DNA from: Paraperibacillus marinus
Lineage (GTDB): Bacteria > Bacillota > Bacilli > Bacillales > DSM-1321
Reading direction: 5' to 3'
Length of the DNA stretch: 64,000 nt
Assembly (NCBI RefSeq): GCF_046237605.1
Contig: NZ_CP143542.1
Location: forward strand, 992,001-1,056,000
Shown: positions 8,399-17,299 of the stretch, one piece after another
Layout: each line of letters opens with the position of its first letter
How positions within the stretch are numbered: the first letter of the stretch is position 1
The notes under the pieces: model-generated
The model's input: only the letters and a program-made list of their open reading frames with translations
Databases searched by the model: none
Told to the model about the DNA's origin: nothing
Translations under genes and position numbers: made by a program

Positions 8399-8638
8399 AT
8401 GAAACAAAGATATTTGATGTGCCTGCTGCTTTGCGGTGCCATGCTCTATTATCAGCTTCCGAAATTGAGCCTGAGCCCAGGTCATCCCGGACTTCCGGAA
8501 CTTTACAGCTCCATGTGGCTTGTGCTCGCCTTCTTCGCCGCAGCAGGGAACCTGGCGGGGCTTTTATACAGCCCTGGTAAAAGGGCAGGGAAGAGGAAGC
8601 AAGGTCCAGGCCGCAAAAGAATGCATGATTATCAGTAG
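8399..8638 (+). CDS. Small membrane protein (79 residues), unknown
   Basis: MKQRYLMCLLLCGAMLYYQLP begins with a hydrophobic helix, and a second one follows at about residues 39-60 (MWLVLAFFAAAGNLAGLLY). The C-terminus is very basic (KRAGKRKQGPGRKR) and would face the cytoplasm. Two ATGs overlap (8396 and 8399); AAAGAGG at 8385-8391 is better spaced for 8399. It sits between ytkL and ytoI. I do not recognise the family; two-helix topology and basic tail are what can be seen. Confidence 0.7.
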   Translation: MKQRYLMCLLLCGAMLYYQLPKLSLSPGHPGLPELYSSMWLVLAFFAAAGNLAGLLYSPGKRAGKRKQGPGRKRMHDYQ

Positions 8639-8643
8639 GTTCA

Positions 8644-8672
8644 TTGTATAGACGGGTTTTTCATTCTATAAT
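8644..8672 (+). promoter_or_regulatory. Promoter of ytoI
   Basis: TTGTAT (8644-8649), 17-base spacer, TATAAT (8667-8672), about 35 bases before the ytoI start. Confidence 0.7.
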
Positions 8673-8708
8673 GGGAGTATAGAAGTACCTAAAAAGGGTG
8701 AAAACAGG

Positions 8709-10028
8709 TTGGCTACAAAACATGAACAAATTTTGAAATATATTGATGATCTCCCAGTCGGGGACAAGATATCGGTAAGACAGATCGCAAAAGCGCTGCA
8801 AGTAAGCGAAGGGACTGCCTACCGGGCAATAAAGGATGCGGAGAACAAGGGATATGTCAGTACGATTGAGAGAGTCGGGACCATCCGCATTGAAAGGAAA
8901 AAGAAGGAGAATATTGAAAAACTCACCTTTGCTGAAGTCGTGAATATTGTAGACGGGCAGGTTCTCGGCGGAAAATCGGGATTGCATAAGACTCTTAACA
9001 AGTTTGTGATCGGCGCCATGAAGATTGAAGCGATGATGAAATATACAGCCGCCGGAAATCTTCTGATTGTGGGAAACCGGGTCAATGCCCAGGAGCTTGC
9101 TCTAAAGGCGGGGGCAGCTGTTTTAATAACGGGAGGCTTTGATACGGAAGAACATGTGAAAAAGCTCGCAGATGAGCTGGAGCTCCCGATTATCCTGAGC
9201 AGCTATGACTCCTTTACTGTAGCCACGATGATCAACAGGGCGATCTATGACCAGCTGATAAAGAAAGAAATTCTGCTCGTTGAGGATATATTGACTCCAT
9301 TGACTCAAACTGCTTATTTATCCCTGGAGGATGAAGTAGGTAAATGGCATGAATTGAACAAAGCGACAAACCACAGCAGGTTCCCTGTAGTAGACGCTGC
9401 GTTCAAGGTGCAGGGGATGGTCACCGCCAAGGACATCATCGGGCTGGAATTGGCCATGCCGATTGAAAAGGTGATGACCAAGACACCGCTGACCGTGGGC
9501 GGGAAAACAAGTGTGGCATCCAGCGCCCATATGATGGTCTGGGAAGGAATTGAACTGCTGCCGGTAGTGGATGAAAACCAGATCCTCCTTGGAATCATCT
9601 CCAGGCAGGATGTGCTGAAGGCCCTGCAGATGATACAGAGGCAGCCGCAGGTGGGAGAAACAATCGATGACGTAATCACGAGCCAGCTTGTATCGGTAGG
9701 GGCCAGAGGAAAAGGTGAGGACATTTACCGGTGTGAAGTGACGCCGCAGATGACCAACTATTTGGGGACCATTTCTTATGGCGTCTTTACTGCCCTTGTC
9801 ACCGAAGCTACAAATCGTACGATGCGGGCTTACAAACGCGGTGATCTTGTCATTGAAAACATGACCATTTATTTCATAAAGCCGGTCCAGATGGACACTG
9901 TGATCGACATCCAGCCAAGGGTTCTTGAAATAGGGAGAAAATTTGGAAAAATAGATGTGGAAGTTTATAATGAGGGTAGATTGGCCGGCAAGGCTATGAT
10001 GATGTGCCAGTTGTTCGAAAGGAACTGA
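8709..10028 (+). CDS. ytoI: HTH-DRTGG-CBS-hotdog sensor protein YtoI
   Basis: Four-part protein of 439 residues, probably a nucleotide-sensing transcription or metabolic regulator. Residues 1-60 are a winged helix-turn-helix (ISVRQIAKALQVSEGTAYRAIKD); about 70-190 form a DRTGG domain (LLIVGNRVNAQELALKAGAAVLITGG); about 195-310 carry two CBS motifs (FPVVDAAFKVQGMVTAKDI and LPVVDENQILLGIISRQDV) that in relatives bind adenine nucleotides; about 330-439 resemble a hotdog thioesterase fold. TTG start with weak AAAGGGTGA upstream. Monocistronic: promoter before it and a bidirectional terminator after it. Ligand and DNA target unknown. Confidence 0.9.
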   Translation: MATKHEQILKYIDDLPVGDKISVRQIAKALQVSEGTAYRAIKDAENKGYVSTIERVGTIRIERKKKENIEKLTFAEVVNIVDGQVLGGKSGLHKTLNKFVIGAMKIEAMMKYTAAGNLLIVGNRVNAQELALKAGAAVLITGGFDTEEHVKKLADELELPIILSSYDSFTVATMINRAIYDQLIKKEILLVEDILTPLTQTAYLSLEDEVGKWHELNKATNHSRFPVVDAAFKVQGMVTAKDIIGLELAMPIEKVMTKTPLTVGGKTSVASSAHMMVWEGIELLPVVDENQILLGIISRQDVLKALQMIQRQPQVGETIDDVITSQLVSVGARGKGEDIYRCEVTPQMTNYLGTISYGVFTALVTEATNRTMRAYKRGDLVIENMTIYFIKPVQMDTVIDIQPRVLEIGRKFGKIDVEVYNEGRLAGKAMMMCQLFERN

Positions 10029-10092
10029 AACAGACCATTTCGGGCAAGTGCATCCTTTCCTATTACCAGCCGGGGCCAAAGGCCCCTGATTA

Positions 10093-10122
10093 AAAAAAGG
10101 CCGCTGTCGGAGGCGGCCTTTT
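10093..10122. terminator. Bidirectional terminator between ytoI and ytpI
   Basis: AAAAGGCCGC / GGCGGCCTTTT stem with an A-run before and a T-run after. Confidence 0.85.
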
Positions 10123-10126
10123 AAGA

Positions 10127-10432
10127 TTATGCCCTATAGCCTTTTTCAGCTTCTTCAATGGCGAAGGGCAGATAATGCTTATAGGATTTATAGCCGGCCC
10201 AAAGGTTGATCCCGCCAAGCAGGATGAAGACGGCTGAAACGATATAAGTTACCGTACCGGTATTTATAAACAGCTGGTTGATCCCGAAAAGGACCACAAA
10301 CAGCCCGAGTGCCATCGATGATTTAGTGGCAATCCATTTTTTTTCAGCCGGGCGCCGGGTGCGGACATATTTAATTTTATAAAATACATAAAATGCGAAC
10401 GTTATCACAATCATTACGACAAGTACTGGCAA
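10127..10432 (-). CDS. ytpI: YtpI-like membrane protein
   Basis: 101 residues with three hydrophobic segments: PVLVVMIVITFAFYVFY (about 2-18), SMALGLFVVLFGINQLF (about 39-56) and YIVSAVFILLGGINLW (about 63-80), plus a basic loop KYVRTRRPAEKK. TTG start, six bases after GGAGGAG on the minus strand. Position next to nrnA and ytoI and topology match the YtpI family of Bacillus; the function is not known. Transcribed divergently from nrnA. Confidence 0.85.
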   Translation of the reverse strand: MPVLVVMIVITFAFYVFYKIKYVRTRRPAEKKWIATKSSMALGLFVVLFGINQLFINTGTVTYIVSAVFILLGGINLWAGYKSYKHYLPFAIEEAEKGYRA

Positions 10433-10554
10433 GTTGAGCTCCTCCGATCATGTGTATGGCAGGTCCCATTCATTGTACCTGCAATGGGGGATGATTTCTA
10501 TAGTTTTATAGTGAAGTTTATTAAATTGACATAATTAAAAAAGGAGATATTTTT

Positions 10555-11499
10555 ATGAAGGCAGAGATTCTGAAAACGATTCAAGAGTATGAGACAATTA
10601 TCCTGCACAGGCATGTGAGGCCTGATCCTGATGCCTATGGGTCCCAAGGCGGGCTTGCGGAAATCCTCCGTGTTTCCTACCCGGATAAGGCGGTCTATGC
10701 AGTGGGGCAGGAAGAAGAATCGCTTGCCTTTTTAGCCCCCCTGGATGCTGTGCCTGATGAAATATACGAAGGTGCACTTATTATCGTCTGCGACACGGCC
10801 AATGAAGCAAGAATCTGTGACCAAAGATATAAACTTGGCGCAAAAGTTATAAAAATTGACCACCATCCAAACGAAGATCCTTATGGCGACCTGAGATGGA
10901 TAGACACGGCCGCAAGCTCTTGCAGCGAGATGATCTATGAATTCTACCTTTTCGGGAAAGACCGCGGGCTTACGCTGCCTGATTCGGCTGCACGGCTCCT
11001 TTTTGCCGGAATAGTGGGAGACACCGGAAGATTCCTATATCCCAGCACTTCCGAAAAAACCTTCCAATATGCGAGCGAGCTGGTCCACTATAAGTTTTCG
11101 AGGCCGGAGCTGTTTAACGCTATGTATGACGTGCCGGTAAGTGTAGTGAAGCTGCAGGGGTATGTGCTTCAGCATTTCGAGATTCTCGAGGAGGGTGCAG
11201 GGAAGCTGGTGCTCCGCCGTGAACAGCTTGAACAGTTTGGAGTTAAAGTCTCGGATGCATCCCAGCTCGTAAGCTCGCTTGGCGGAATCAAAGATTTGAA
11301 GGCGTGGGCTTTCTTCATCGAGGAAGAGGATAACATCAGGGTAAGACTCCGGTCCATAGGGCCGGTGATCAATGGTGTGGCAAAGAAATACAATGGCGGC
11401 GGCCATCCGCTTGCCTCTGGTGCCTCCATCCATTCATGGGATGAAGTCGACCTGGTGATGCAGGACCTGATACAAGTATGCAGGTCGTTTACAGTATAA
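10555..11499 (+). CDS. nrnA: Bifunctional oligoribonuclease / PAP phosphatase NrnA
   Basis: DHH-DHHA1 phosphoesterase, 314 residues. Known members degrade nanoRNA and c-di-nucleotide products and dephosphorylate 3'-phosphoadenosine 5'-phosphate from sulfate assimilation. Metal motifs are intact: LHRHVRPDPDAYGSQ (DxD) near residue 18-32, VCDTANEARI, KIDHHPN (DHH) near 101-107 and AGIVGDTGRFLYP. The C-terminal DHHA1 domain has the GGGHPLASGASI signature. ATG preceded by AAAGGAGA. Confidence 0.96.
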   Translation: MKAEILKTIQEYETIILHRHVRPDPDAYGSQGGLAEILRVSYPDKAVYAVGQEEESLAFLAPLDAVPDEIYEGALIIVCDTANEARICDQRYKLGAKVIKIDHHPNEDPYGDLRWIDTAASSCSEMIYEFYLFGKDRGLTLPDSAARLLFAGIVGDTGRFLYPSTSEKTFQYASELVHYKFSRPELFNAMYDVPVSVVKLQGYVLQHFEILEEGAGKLVLRREQLEQFGVKVSDASQLVSSLGGIKDLKAWAFFIEEEDNIRVRLRSIGPVINGVAKKYNGGGHPLASGASIHSWDEVDLVMQDLIQVCRSFTV

Positions 11500-11519
11500 G
11501 TCTGTAAGCGGCCGGCCCT

Positions 11520-11565
11520 GCCGTCCGCGGTAAATGAGGCAGTGCCTGCATCTGCCGCGGATGTG
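11520..11565. terminator. Possible hairpin between nrnA and ytrI
   Basis: TCCGCGG (11524-11530) pairs with CCGCGGA (11555-11561), enclosing a smaller GGCAG/CTGCC-type stem. There is no clear T-run, so it is a weak terminator candidate for the two converging genes. Confidence 0.35.
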
Positions 11566-11573
11566 GGGGCAGT

Positions 11574-12080
11574 CTATCTGACCTGCTTCAGGCGCAGTTC
11601 GAACTTCAAAGTTGTATAATATGAAATCTCCGAAACTTCAAGCATATATTTCTTCTTGTTAATCTCCAGCACTTTATTTTCAATGGACTTCCTCAGAAGA
11701 GCCCGGCTTTCATAAACGGTTTCCAGATCTTTTGATAGAAGGGCTGACTTCAGTTCATCCCGAACCGCTTCAGCAGCTTCCGCTGCACTCAGCCGGTCGA
11801 CCTTATACATAGCAAAGTTGGCGATGGACACATGTACCTCCTGAATGGTCAGCTTTTTCAGGTTTTCTTCATTAAGCTTGTTATAGTCTTCCTCCCAAAG
11901 TTCATTTTCGTCTTCCAGATCTTTGATTGACTCGCTCTGCTTATGCAATTTGTTGATCAGCTTCTCCTGCATAACGCTGTGCATATAAAAAAAGACAAGC
12001 CAGCTGATAATCCCCCCGATAGCGGCGCCGGCGAAAAAACGCTGCCAAAGCGGGAGCCGGAAGTATTGCGGAATCCTCAT
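11574..12080 (-). CDS. ytrI: Sporulation membrane protein YtrI
   Basis: 168 residues. One N-terminal membrane helix (FFAGAAIGGIISWLVFFYMH, about 15-34) is followed by a charged coiled coil (about 45-75, KQSESIKDLEDENELWEEDY) and an extracytoplasmic domain with predicted alpha/beta content. The ATG overlaps the TGA of ytrH (ATGA), so the two are one operon. In B. subtilis ytrHI is expressed in the mother cell under SigE and is needed for normal spores; that role is carried over by orthology. Confidence 0.9.
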   Translation of the reverse strand: MRIPQYFRLPLWQRFFAGAAIGGIISWLVFFYMHSVMQEKLINKLHKQSESIKDLEDENELWEEDYNKLNEENLKKLTIQEVHVSIANFAMYKVDRLSAAEAAEAVRDELKSALLSKDLETVYESRALLRKSIENKVLEINKKKYMLEVSEISYYTTLKFELRLKQVR

Positions 12081-12415
12081 GGAGAGAGATTCTGCTGCTG
12101 AGTCAGCCAGTTAATAAGCGATGCCCCGGTCTGGGCACCTGCAAGCGCTGACAGGATCAGCAGGATCTGCTTGACGATGTCCTTTGTCTCACCGTGAAAT
12201 ATTCCCCGCTCAAAGGAATAGACGGTATCAAATGTCCCCCCTATGGCTGCGATGATCGCCCAGATGCGCAGCGAGTCAGCCAGGCGGTAGACGACAGTCA
12301 GCGGAGGCTGCTCCGTGAAAAAGGCGCCAAGTCCCCCGATGAGTGCCCCGCCGAGCAGCACTCCCAGAGCTATAAAATAACTGTTCACAAATGCAGGAAA
12401 AAATGCTTCTTTCAT
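12077..12415 (-). CDS. ytrH: Sporulation protein YtrH
   Basis: 112-residue membrane protein with three hydrophobic stretches: YFIALGVLLGGALIGGLGAFF, WAIIAAIGGTFDTVYSF and ILLILSALAGAQTGASLI. Two ATGs (12421 and 12415); AAGGG is better spaced for 12415, giving MKEAFFPAFVNSY. First gene of the ytrH-ytrI operon, divergent from dnaE. Family role in spore formation is known for B. subtilis; the molecular activity is not. Confidence 0.88.
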   Translation of the reverse strand: MKEAFFPAFVNSYFIALGVLLGGALIGGLGAFFTEQPPLTVVYRLADSLRIWAIIAAIGGTFDTVYSFERGIFHGETKDIVKQILLILSALAGAQTGASLINWLTQQQNLSP

Positions 12416-12599
12416 AGCCATCAGCCCTTATACGTTTTTATTAGTAAATATATGGACAATCCCGGCCAGATATGTTTTTAAAAATGGCAGGCCATAGATG
12501 GGCATCACCTGCGGCTGACAGAACATATTTTCTTTTTACGTAAATTCCATCTATAATTAAAAGAGCTAATGCCTTATCAAAAGGATGGGGAATACCAAA

Positions 12600-15500
12600 A
12601 TGTCATTTATACATCTGCAAGTCCAGAGTGCCTTCAGCCTTTTATCAGGCACGGCTTCAATTAAAGATCTGGTCGCTGATGCCAGGGCGAAGAACTATAA
12701 GACGCTTGCGCTTACCGATAAAAATACAATGTATGGAATGGTAGACTTTTATAAAGAATGCCTGGCCGGCAAAATAAAGCCGATTATCGGCCTGACAGCC
12801 GACATACTGCACGAAGAATCAGGATCCTACCCGCTCGTTTTGCTTGCGGAGGACAATGCCGGATACCAGAATTTATTGAAAATCAGCAGTGCCATAAAAA
12901 CAAAGTCCAAGGAGGGCCTCCCTCTTAAGTGGCTTAAAGCATATGCGGGAGGGATCATTGCCTTGTCCGGTACCGGCGGATTGGTTGAAACCCTGCTCCT
13001 TCAAGATGAAAAAGAAATGGCACTGAAGGATGCCGGGCAGCTGATTTCCTTGTTCGGGCAGGATTCCTTTTTTATCACCCTCCAAAGAACGGGCCGCACG
13101 GGGGAAGATTCGCTGAATCGAAAGCTTATGGAGCTGGCTGATTCCCTCGGGGCGAAAATAGCGGCAGCCAATCCTGTCTATTATCTGCAAAAAGAAGATT
13201 CCCTGGCCTATGAAGTGATGCTGGCGATAAAGAATGGCGACAAGCTTGGGGATGAAAACAGGATAAAGCCGGATACATCCGACTGTTACCTAAAGGAACC
13301 GCAGGTGATGACGGAATTATTTTCAGATTTGCCCGAGGCATTGGAAAATACTCTGCAAATCGCGGAACGTTGTAATGTAATGATTGAATTTAACCGGAAG
13401 CTGCTTCCGAGATACAAGGGCGATGAGGCTGTGCCCGCGGACGAGATGCTTGCAAAAGTATGTGCCGCAGGCTTGAAGGAAAGGTATGTAAGTCCCGGAA
13501 AACAGCACTCGGAAAGACTGGAATATGAACTGTCTGTTATCCAAAAGATGAATTTCAGCGATTATTTCCTGATTGTCTGGGATTTTATCAGCTATGCCAG
13601 GAAAAAGGGCATACTTGTCGGCCCGGGGCGGGGTTCAGCGGCGGGCAGCATGGTTGCCTATGTGCTCCGGATAACGGACGTGGATCCGATCGAACATGGC
13701 CTCTTATTTGAGAGATTCCTGAATCCCGAAAGGATATCCATGCCGGATATTGATATAGACTTCCCTGATACAAGGCGGGATGAAGTCATATCATATGTAG
13801 CAGAAAAATATGGGGAGCTGCATGCAGCCCAGATCATCACTTTTGGCACCATGGCAGCGAAGGCAGCCCTGCGTGATGTAGGCAGGGTGTTCGGGCTGAA
13901 TGCAAAGGAACTGGAACAGCTCTCCAGGATGATTCCCGCGAGGCACGGCATAACCCTCCAGGCTGCACTGAATGAATCCAGGCAGCTGCAGGAATTCGTC
14001 CGGGAAAAAGAACTGAATGCAAAGCTTTTCCAAACTGCCCTTAAGCTTGAAGGGCTTCCGAGGCACGCGTCCACACATGCAGCCGGAGTAGTGATCTCAG
14101 AACTGCCGCTTACCGATGTGATTCCCATACAGGAAGGACAGGACGGCGTCCATCTGACACAGCTGCCCATGGAAAACCTGGAGGAGCTCGGACTTCTTAA
14201 AATGGATTTTTTGGGGCTCAGGAACCTGACACTCATTGAAAATACGCTTGCCATGATTGAAAAAGCCACAGGAAAGCGGCTGAAGCTTAATGAGATAGAC
14301 CTTCAGGATCAGCGGACATTCGACCTTCTCGGCCGCGGTGAAACAACGGGAGTGTTCCAGCTGGAGTCAGAAGGAATGAGGAATGTCCTGAAAAAATTGA
14401 AGCCTACTTCCTTTGAGGATATCGTCGCTGTCAATTCTTTATACCGGCCGGGACCAATGGAGAATATCCCCTTATTTATCAGCAGGAAGCATGGAAATGA
14501 GGCGGTTGATTATCCACACCAGTCATTAGAACCAATTCTGAAGCATACGTATGGGGTAATCGTATATCAGGAGCAGATTATGCAAATTGCCGCAAGCTTT
14601 GCCGGGTTTTCCCTTGGGGAAGCGGATTTATTGCGGAGAGCCGTATCAAAGAAGAAGAAAGATGCATTAGATAAAGAACGGGAGCGCTTTGTCCATGGCG
14701 CCAGAGTTAATGGCCATCAGGAAGAGGCTGCCAATAAAGTGTATGACTCGATTGTACGGTTTGCGAACTATGGCTTCAACAGGAGCCACGCTGTTGCCTA
14801 CAGCATCATCTCCTATCAGCTTGCCTATCTGAAAGCTAACCATTTCCGGCATTTCATGTCGGCGCTATTGACGTCAGTGGTCGGCAATGAAGACAAAATA
14901 GCACAATATATCAGGGAATTAAAGATGAACGGATTTACTGTGCTTGCTCCTTCCGTAAACAAAAGCCAGTTTGCCTTCCAGCCTGAAGGTGAGGGAGTAA
15001 GGTACAGCCTGGCAGCCATCAAGGGAATAGGCGGAGCTGCCATCCGTGAGATTTTTCAGGCCCGGAGGAAAAAGCCGTTTGAGGATCTGTTTGATTTCTG
15101 TCTCCGGGTATCCTCCAAGGCGGTAAACCGAAAATCATTGGAGGCCCTTGTCTCGTCCGGGGCATTCGATGAGTTCGGGGAAGACAGGGCAACACTCCTT
15201 GCCAGCCTGGATGTAGCCATGGAGCATAACGAACTGGTCAATCCGGGTGACAATCAATTTGACTTGTTCGAAAACACGGAGTTCACCCTTAAGCCTAAAT
15301 ACCTGCGGGTAGATCCAATCAGGACGCTGGATAAGCTGGAGCTTGAGAAACAGGCGCTGGGTTTGTATTTATCCGACCATCCTGTAGTCCCGTTCCATAA
15401 GCTTTTCCATTATTTTGGTTCTGTCACCATTCATGAAGCCATGGAGCGCGGATTGAAAAAAGCCTATATTCCTGTCTATATCACAGACACCAAGGCAATC

Positions 15501-15959
15501 CGCACCAAAAAGGGCGAGACCATGGCTTTCATGTCAGCGGGTGATGAGACCGGTGAGGTTGAATGTGTGGTTTTCCCAAATGTCTACCGCGCAAGGCTTA
15601 CCCATTATAAAAAGGGCAATATCGTCATGCTGCAGGGATCCGTAGATTCAAGGGATGAAAAGAAGCAGCTTATCGTCCATGATTCTTTTTCAATAGAAGA
15701 TTTGAAGGAGATCTCAGCAAAGGAAGCACAGGTGCTGTATCTTAAAATACAAAAGGACAAGCATTCGAAGGATTTCCTGAACAGAGTGAAAAAAATCATT
15801 CAGTCATTCCCTGGCATGACAAAGATTGTTCTCTACTATGAAAAGGACAGCAGATATGTACAGCTCCCAATGGATCAATGGGCGGAGCCGAGCGAGGATT
15901 TCCTGGGCAGAATCCAGGCCCTGCTGGGCAGTGAAAATGTGGTTGTAAAGCGCAGCTGA
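12600..15959 (+). CDS. dnaE: DNA polymerase III alpha subunit, DnaE type
   Basis: Replicative C-family polymerase, 1119 residues, which in bacilli extends RNA primers on the lagging strand before handing over to PolC. Domains in order: PHP (1-~210, beginning MSFIHLQVQSAFSLLSG), palm with the catalytic Asp motif MPDIDIDF (Asp 383, 385, 387), fingers/HhH region, a tandem helix-hairpin-helix near 790-830 and an OB fold near 960-1040 (AFMSAGDETGEVECVVF). No 3'-5' exonuclease domain, as usual for this type. The open frame starts 15 bases earlier, but GGATGGGG and the family N-terminus favour the ATG at 12600. Confidence 0.97.
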   Translation: MSFIHLQVQSAFSLLSGTASIKDLVADARAKNYKTLALTDKNTMYGMVDFYKECLAGKIKPIIGLTADILHEESGSYPLVLLAEDNAGYQNLLKISSAIKTKSKEGLPLKWLKAYAGGIIALSGTGGLVETLLLQDEKEMALKDAGQLISLFGQDSFFITLQRTGRTGEDSLNRKLMELADSLGAKIAAANPVYYLQKEDSLAYEVMLAIKNGDKLGDENRIKPDTSDCYLKEPQVMTELFSDLPEALENTLQIAERCNVMIEFNRKLLPRYKGDEAVPADEMLAKVCAAGLKERYVSPGKQHSERLEYELSVIQKMNFSDYFLIVWDFISYARKKGILVGPGRGSAAGSMVAYVLRITDVDPIEHGLLFERFLNPERISMPDIDIDFPDTRRDEVISYVAEKYGELHAAQIITFGTMAAKAALRDVGRVFGLNAKELEQLSRMIPARHGITLQAALNESRQLQEFVREKELNAKLFQTALKLEGLPRHASTHAAGVVISELPLTDVIPIQEGQDGVHLTQLPMENLEELGLLKMDFLGLRNLTLIENTLAMIEKATGKRLKLNEIDLQDQRTFDLLGRGETTGVFQLESEGMRNVLKKLKPTSFEDIVAVNSLYRPGPMENIPLFISRKHGNEAVDYPHQSLEPILKHTYGVIVYQEQIMQIAASFAGFSLGEADLLRRAVSKKKKDALDKERERFVHGARVNGHQEEAANKVYDSIVRFANYGFNRSHAVAYSIISYQLAYLKANHFRHFMSALLTSVVGNEDKIAQYIRELKMNGFTVLAPSVNKSQFAFQPEGEGVRYSLAAIKGIGGAAIREIFQARRKKPFEDLFDFCLRVSSKAVNRKSLEALVSSGAFDEFGEDRATLLASLDVAMEHNELVNPGDNQFDLFENTEFTLKPKYLRVDPIRTLDKLELEKQALGLYLSDHPVVPFHKLFHYFGSVTIHEAMERGLKKAYIPVYITDTKAIRTKKGETMAFMSAGDETGEVECVVFPNVYRARLTHYKKGNIVMLQGSVDSRDEKKQLIVHDSFSIEDLKEISAKEAQVLYLKIQKDKHSKDFLNRVKKIIQSFPGMTKIVLYYEKDSRYVQLPMDQWAEPSEDFLGRIQALLGSENVVVKRS

Positions 15960-15970
15960 GCTTTACAACC
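15941..15970 (+). terminator. Inverted repeat at the end of dnaE
   Basis: GGTTGTAAAGC and GCTTTACAACC pair across the dnaE stop codon. The tail is TTTCAAG rather than a clean T-run, and the right arm overlaps the -35 region of the next gene, so termination may be partial. Confidence 0.5.
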
Positions 15971-15989
15971 TTTCAAGTTATGTTATATT
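15962..15989 (+). promoter_or_regulatory. Promoter of the malic enzyme operon
   Basis: TTTACA (15962-15967), 16 bases, TATATT (15984-15989). The start point would fall near 15996, just before the palindrome at 16004. Confidence 0.6.
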
Positions 15990-16003
15990 AGACATGTAAT
16001 ATC

Positions 16004-16016
16004 GTGGTCTGACCAC
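16004..16016 (+). promoter_or_regulatory. GntR/FadR-type operator before the malic enzyme gene
   Basis: GTGGTC-T-GACCAC is a perfect 13-base palindrome containing TGGTC-N-GACCA, the core known for FadR-subfamily GntR repressors. It lies just downstream of the predicted start point, and the second gene of this operon encodes a FadR-type regulator, so autoregulation is the simplest reading. Confidence 0.75.
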
Positions 16017-16063
16017 CTGTGAATCTGGAATCATATTCAGTAGAATCTATAGGAGTGAAACCT

Positions 16064-17299
16064 TTGACGTTAAGAGAAGAAGCATTGCACATGCATAGAA
16101 TCAATCAGGGGAAGCTGGAAACGGTATCCAAGGTGCCTGTGAGGAATGCTGAGGATTTAAGCCTTGCCTACTCCCCGGGAGTCGCCGAACCCTGTAAAGC
16201 AATATATGACAAGCCGGAAGCTGTATTTGAATATACTATGAAGGGGAATACAGTAGCGGTTGTCACGGATGGCACAGCTGTCCTGGGCCTTGGTAATATT
16301 GGGCCGGCCGCGGCGCTGCCTGTAATGGAAGGTAAAGCGGTCCTGTTCAAAAGCTTTGCAGGTGTAGATGCATTTCCCATCTGTCTTGATACTACTGAAG
16401 TGGATAAAATTGTAGAGACCGTCAAGCTGCTTGAACCCACATTTGGCGGGGTAAACCTCGAGGATATAGCTGCACCCAACTGCTTTGAAATAGAAGAAAG
16501 ATTAAAGAAGGAAACGAACATCCCCGTTTTTCACGATGATCAGCACGGAACAGCGATTGTCACGGCAGCCGGACTTTTAAACGCCCTGAAACTCACCGGA
16601 AGGAAAATCCAGGAAATAAAAGTTGCCGCAAATGGTGCCGGTGCTGCAGGAATTGCCATCATCAAACTTCTATATTCATTTGGAGTCCGCGATATCGTCA
16701 TGTGCGATACCAGAGGTGCGATTTATGAAGGGCGCCCTTTCGGCATGAATGATGTGAAAGAATCTGTCGCCCGTTTCACCAACAGGGAGAAGCAGGAAGG
16801 CAGCCTGGCGGACGCCATCAAGGATGCGGATGTGTTCATCGGAGTTTCTGCTGCCGGGGCATTGACCAAAGACATGATTGGGAGCATGAAGCCCGATCCA
16901 ATCATATTTGCAATGGCAAACCCGGTGCCTGAAATCATGCCTGAAGAAGCGAAGGAGGCCGGAGCGGCAGTGATAGGCACTGGCCGTTCCGATTTTCCCA
17001 ACCAGGTCAATAATGTACTCGCCTTCCCAGGGATATTCAGGGGAGCACTTGATGTACGCGCCACCCATATTAATGAAGAGATGAAAGTAGCGGCCGTTGA
17101 AGCGATCGCCGGCCTGATCGGGGAAGATGAGCTGCAGCCGGATTATGTAATCCCGGCTCCATTTGATGCGCGAGTAGCCCCGGCCGTAGCTGCCGCAGTG
17201 GCCAAAGCAGCGATGGAGACCGGAGTGGCACGCCTGAAGGCTGACCCGGAAGAAATTAAAGCTAAAACGTCAGCCCTTTCGTCCATAGGAAAAAAATGA
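16064..17299 (+). CDS. ytsJ: NAD(P)-dependent malic enzyme YtsJ
   Basis: Oxidatively decarboxylates malate to pyruvate; the B. subtilis ortholog prefers NADP and supports growth on malate. 411 residues. N-terminal malic domain with SLAYSPGVAEPCKAI and the GNTVAVVTDGTAVLGLGNIGP block, a metal-binding PVFHDDQHGTAIVT segment, then a Rossmann domain beginning AANGAGAAGIAIIKLL. A GTG 45 bases upstream keeps the frame open, but AGGAGTG six bases before the TTG at 16064 and the family N-terminus (LREEALHMHRINQGK) favour TTG. The end overlaps the regulator gene as ATGA. Confidence 0.93.
   Translation: MTLREEALHMHRINQGKLETVSKVPVRNAEDLSLAYSPGVAEPCKAIYDKPEAVFEYTMKGNTVAVVTDGTAVLGLGNIGPAAALPVMEGKAVLFKSFAGVDAFPICLDTTEVDKIVETVKLLEPTFGGVNLEDIAAPNCFEIEERLKKETNIPVFHDDQHGTAIVTAAGLLNALKLTGRKIQEIKVAANGAGAAGIAIIKLLYSFGVRDIVMCDTRGAIYEGRPFGMNDVKESVARFTNREKQEGSLADAIKDADVFIGVSAAGALTKDMIGSMKPDPIIFAMANPVPEIMPEEAKEAGAAVIGTGRSDFPNQVNNVLAFPGIFRGALDVRATHINEEMKVAAVEAIAGLIGEDELQPDYVIPAPFDARVAPAVAAAVAKAAMETGVARLKADPEEIKAKTSALSSIGKK

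Noticed and set aside
16019..16063. GTG start 15 codons upstream of the malic enzyme start
   Set aside because: It begins within a few bases of the palindromic operator, lacks a ribosome site, and the extra residues are not family-like.
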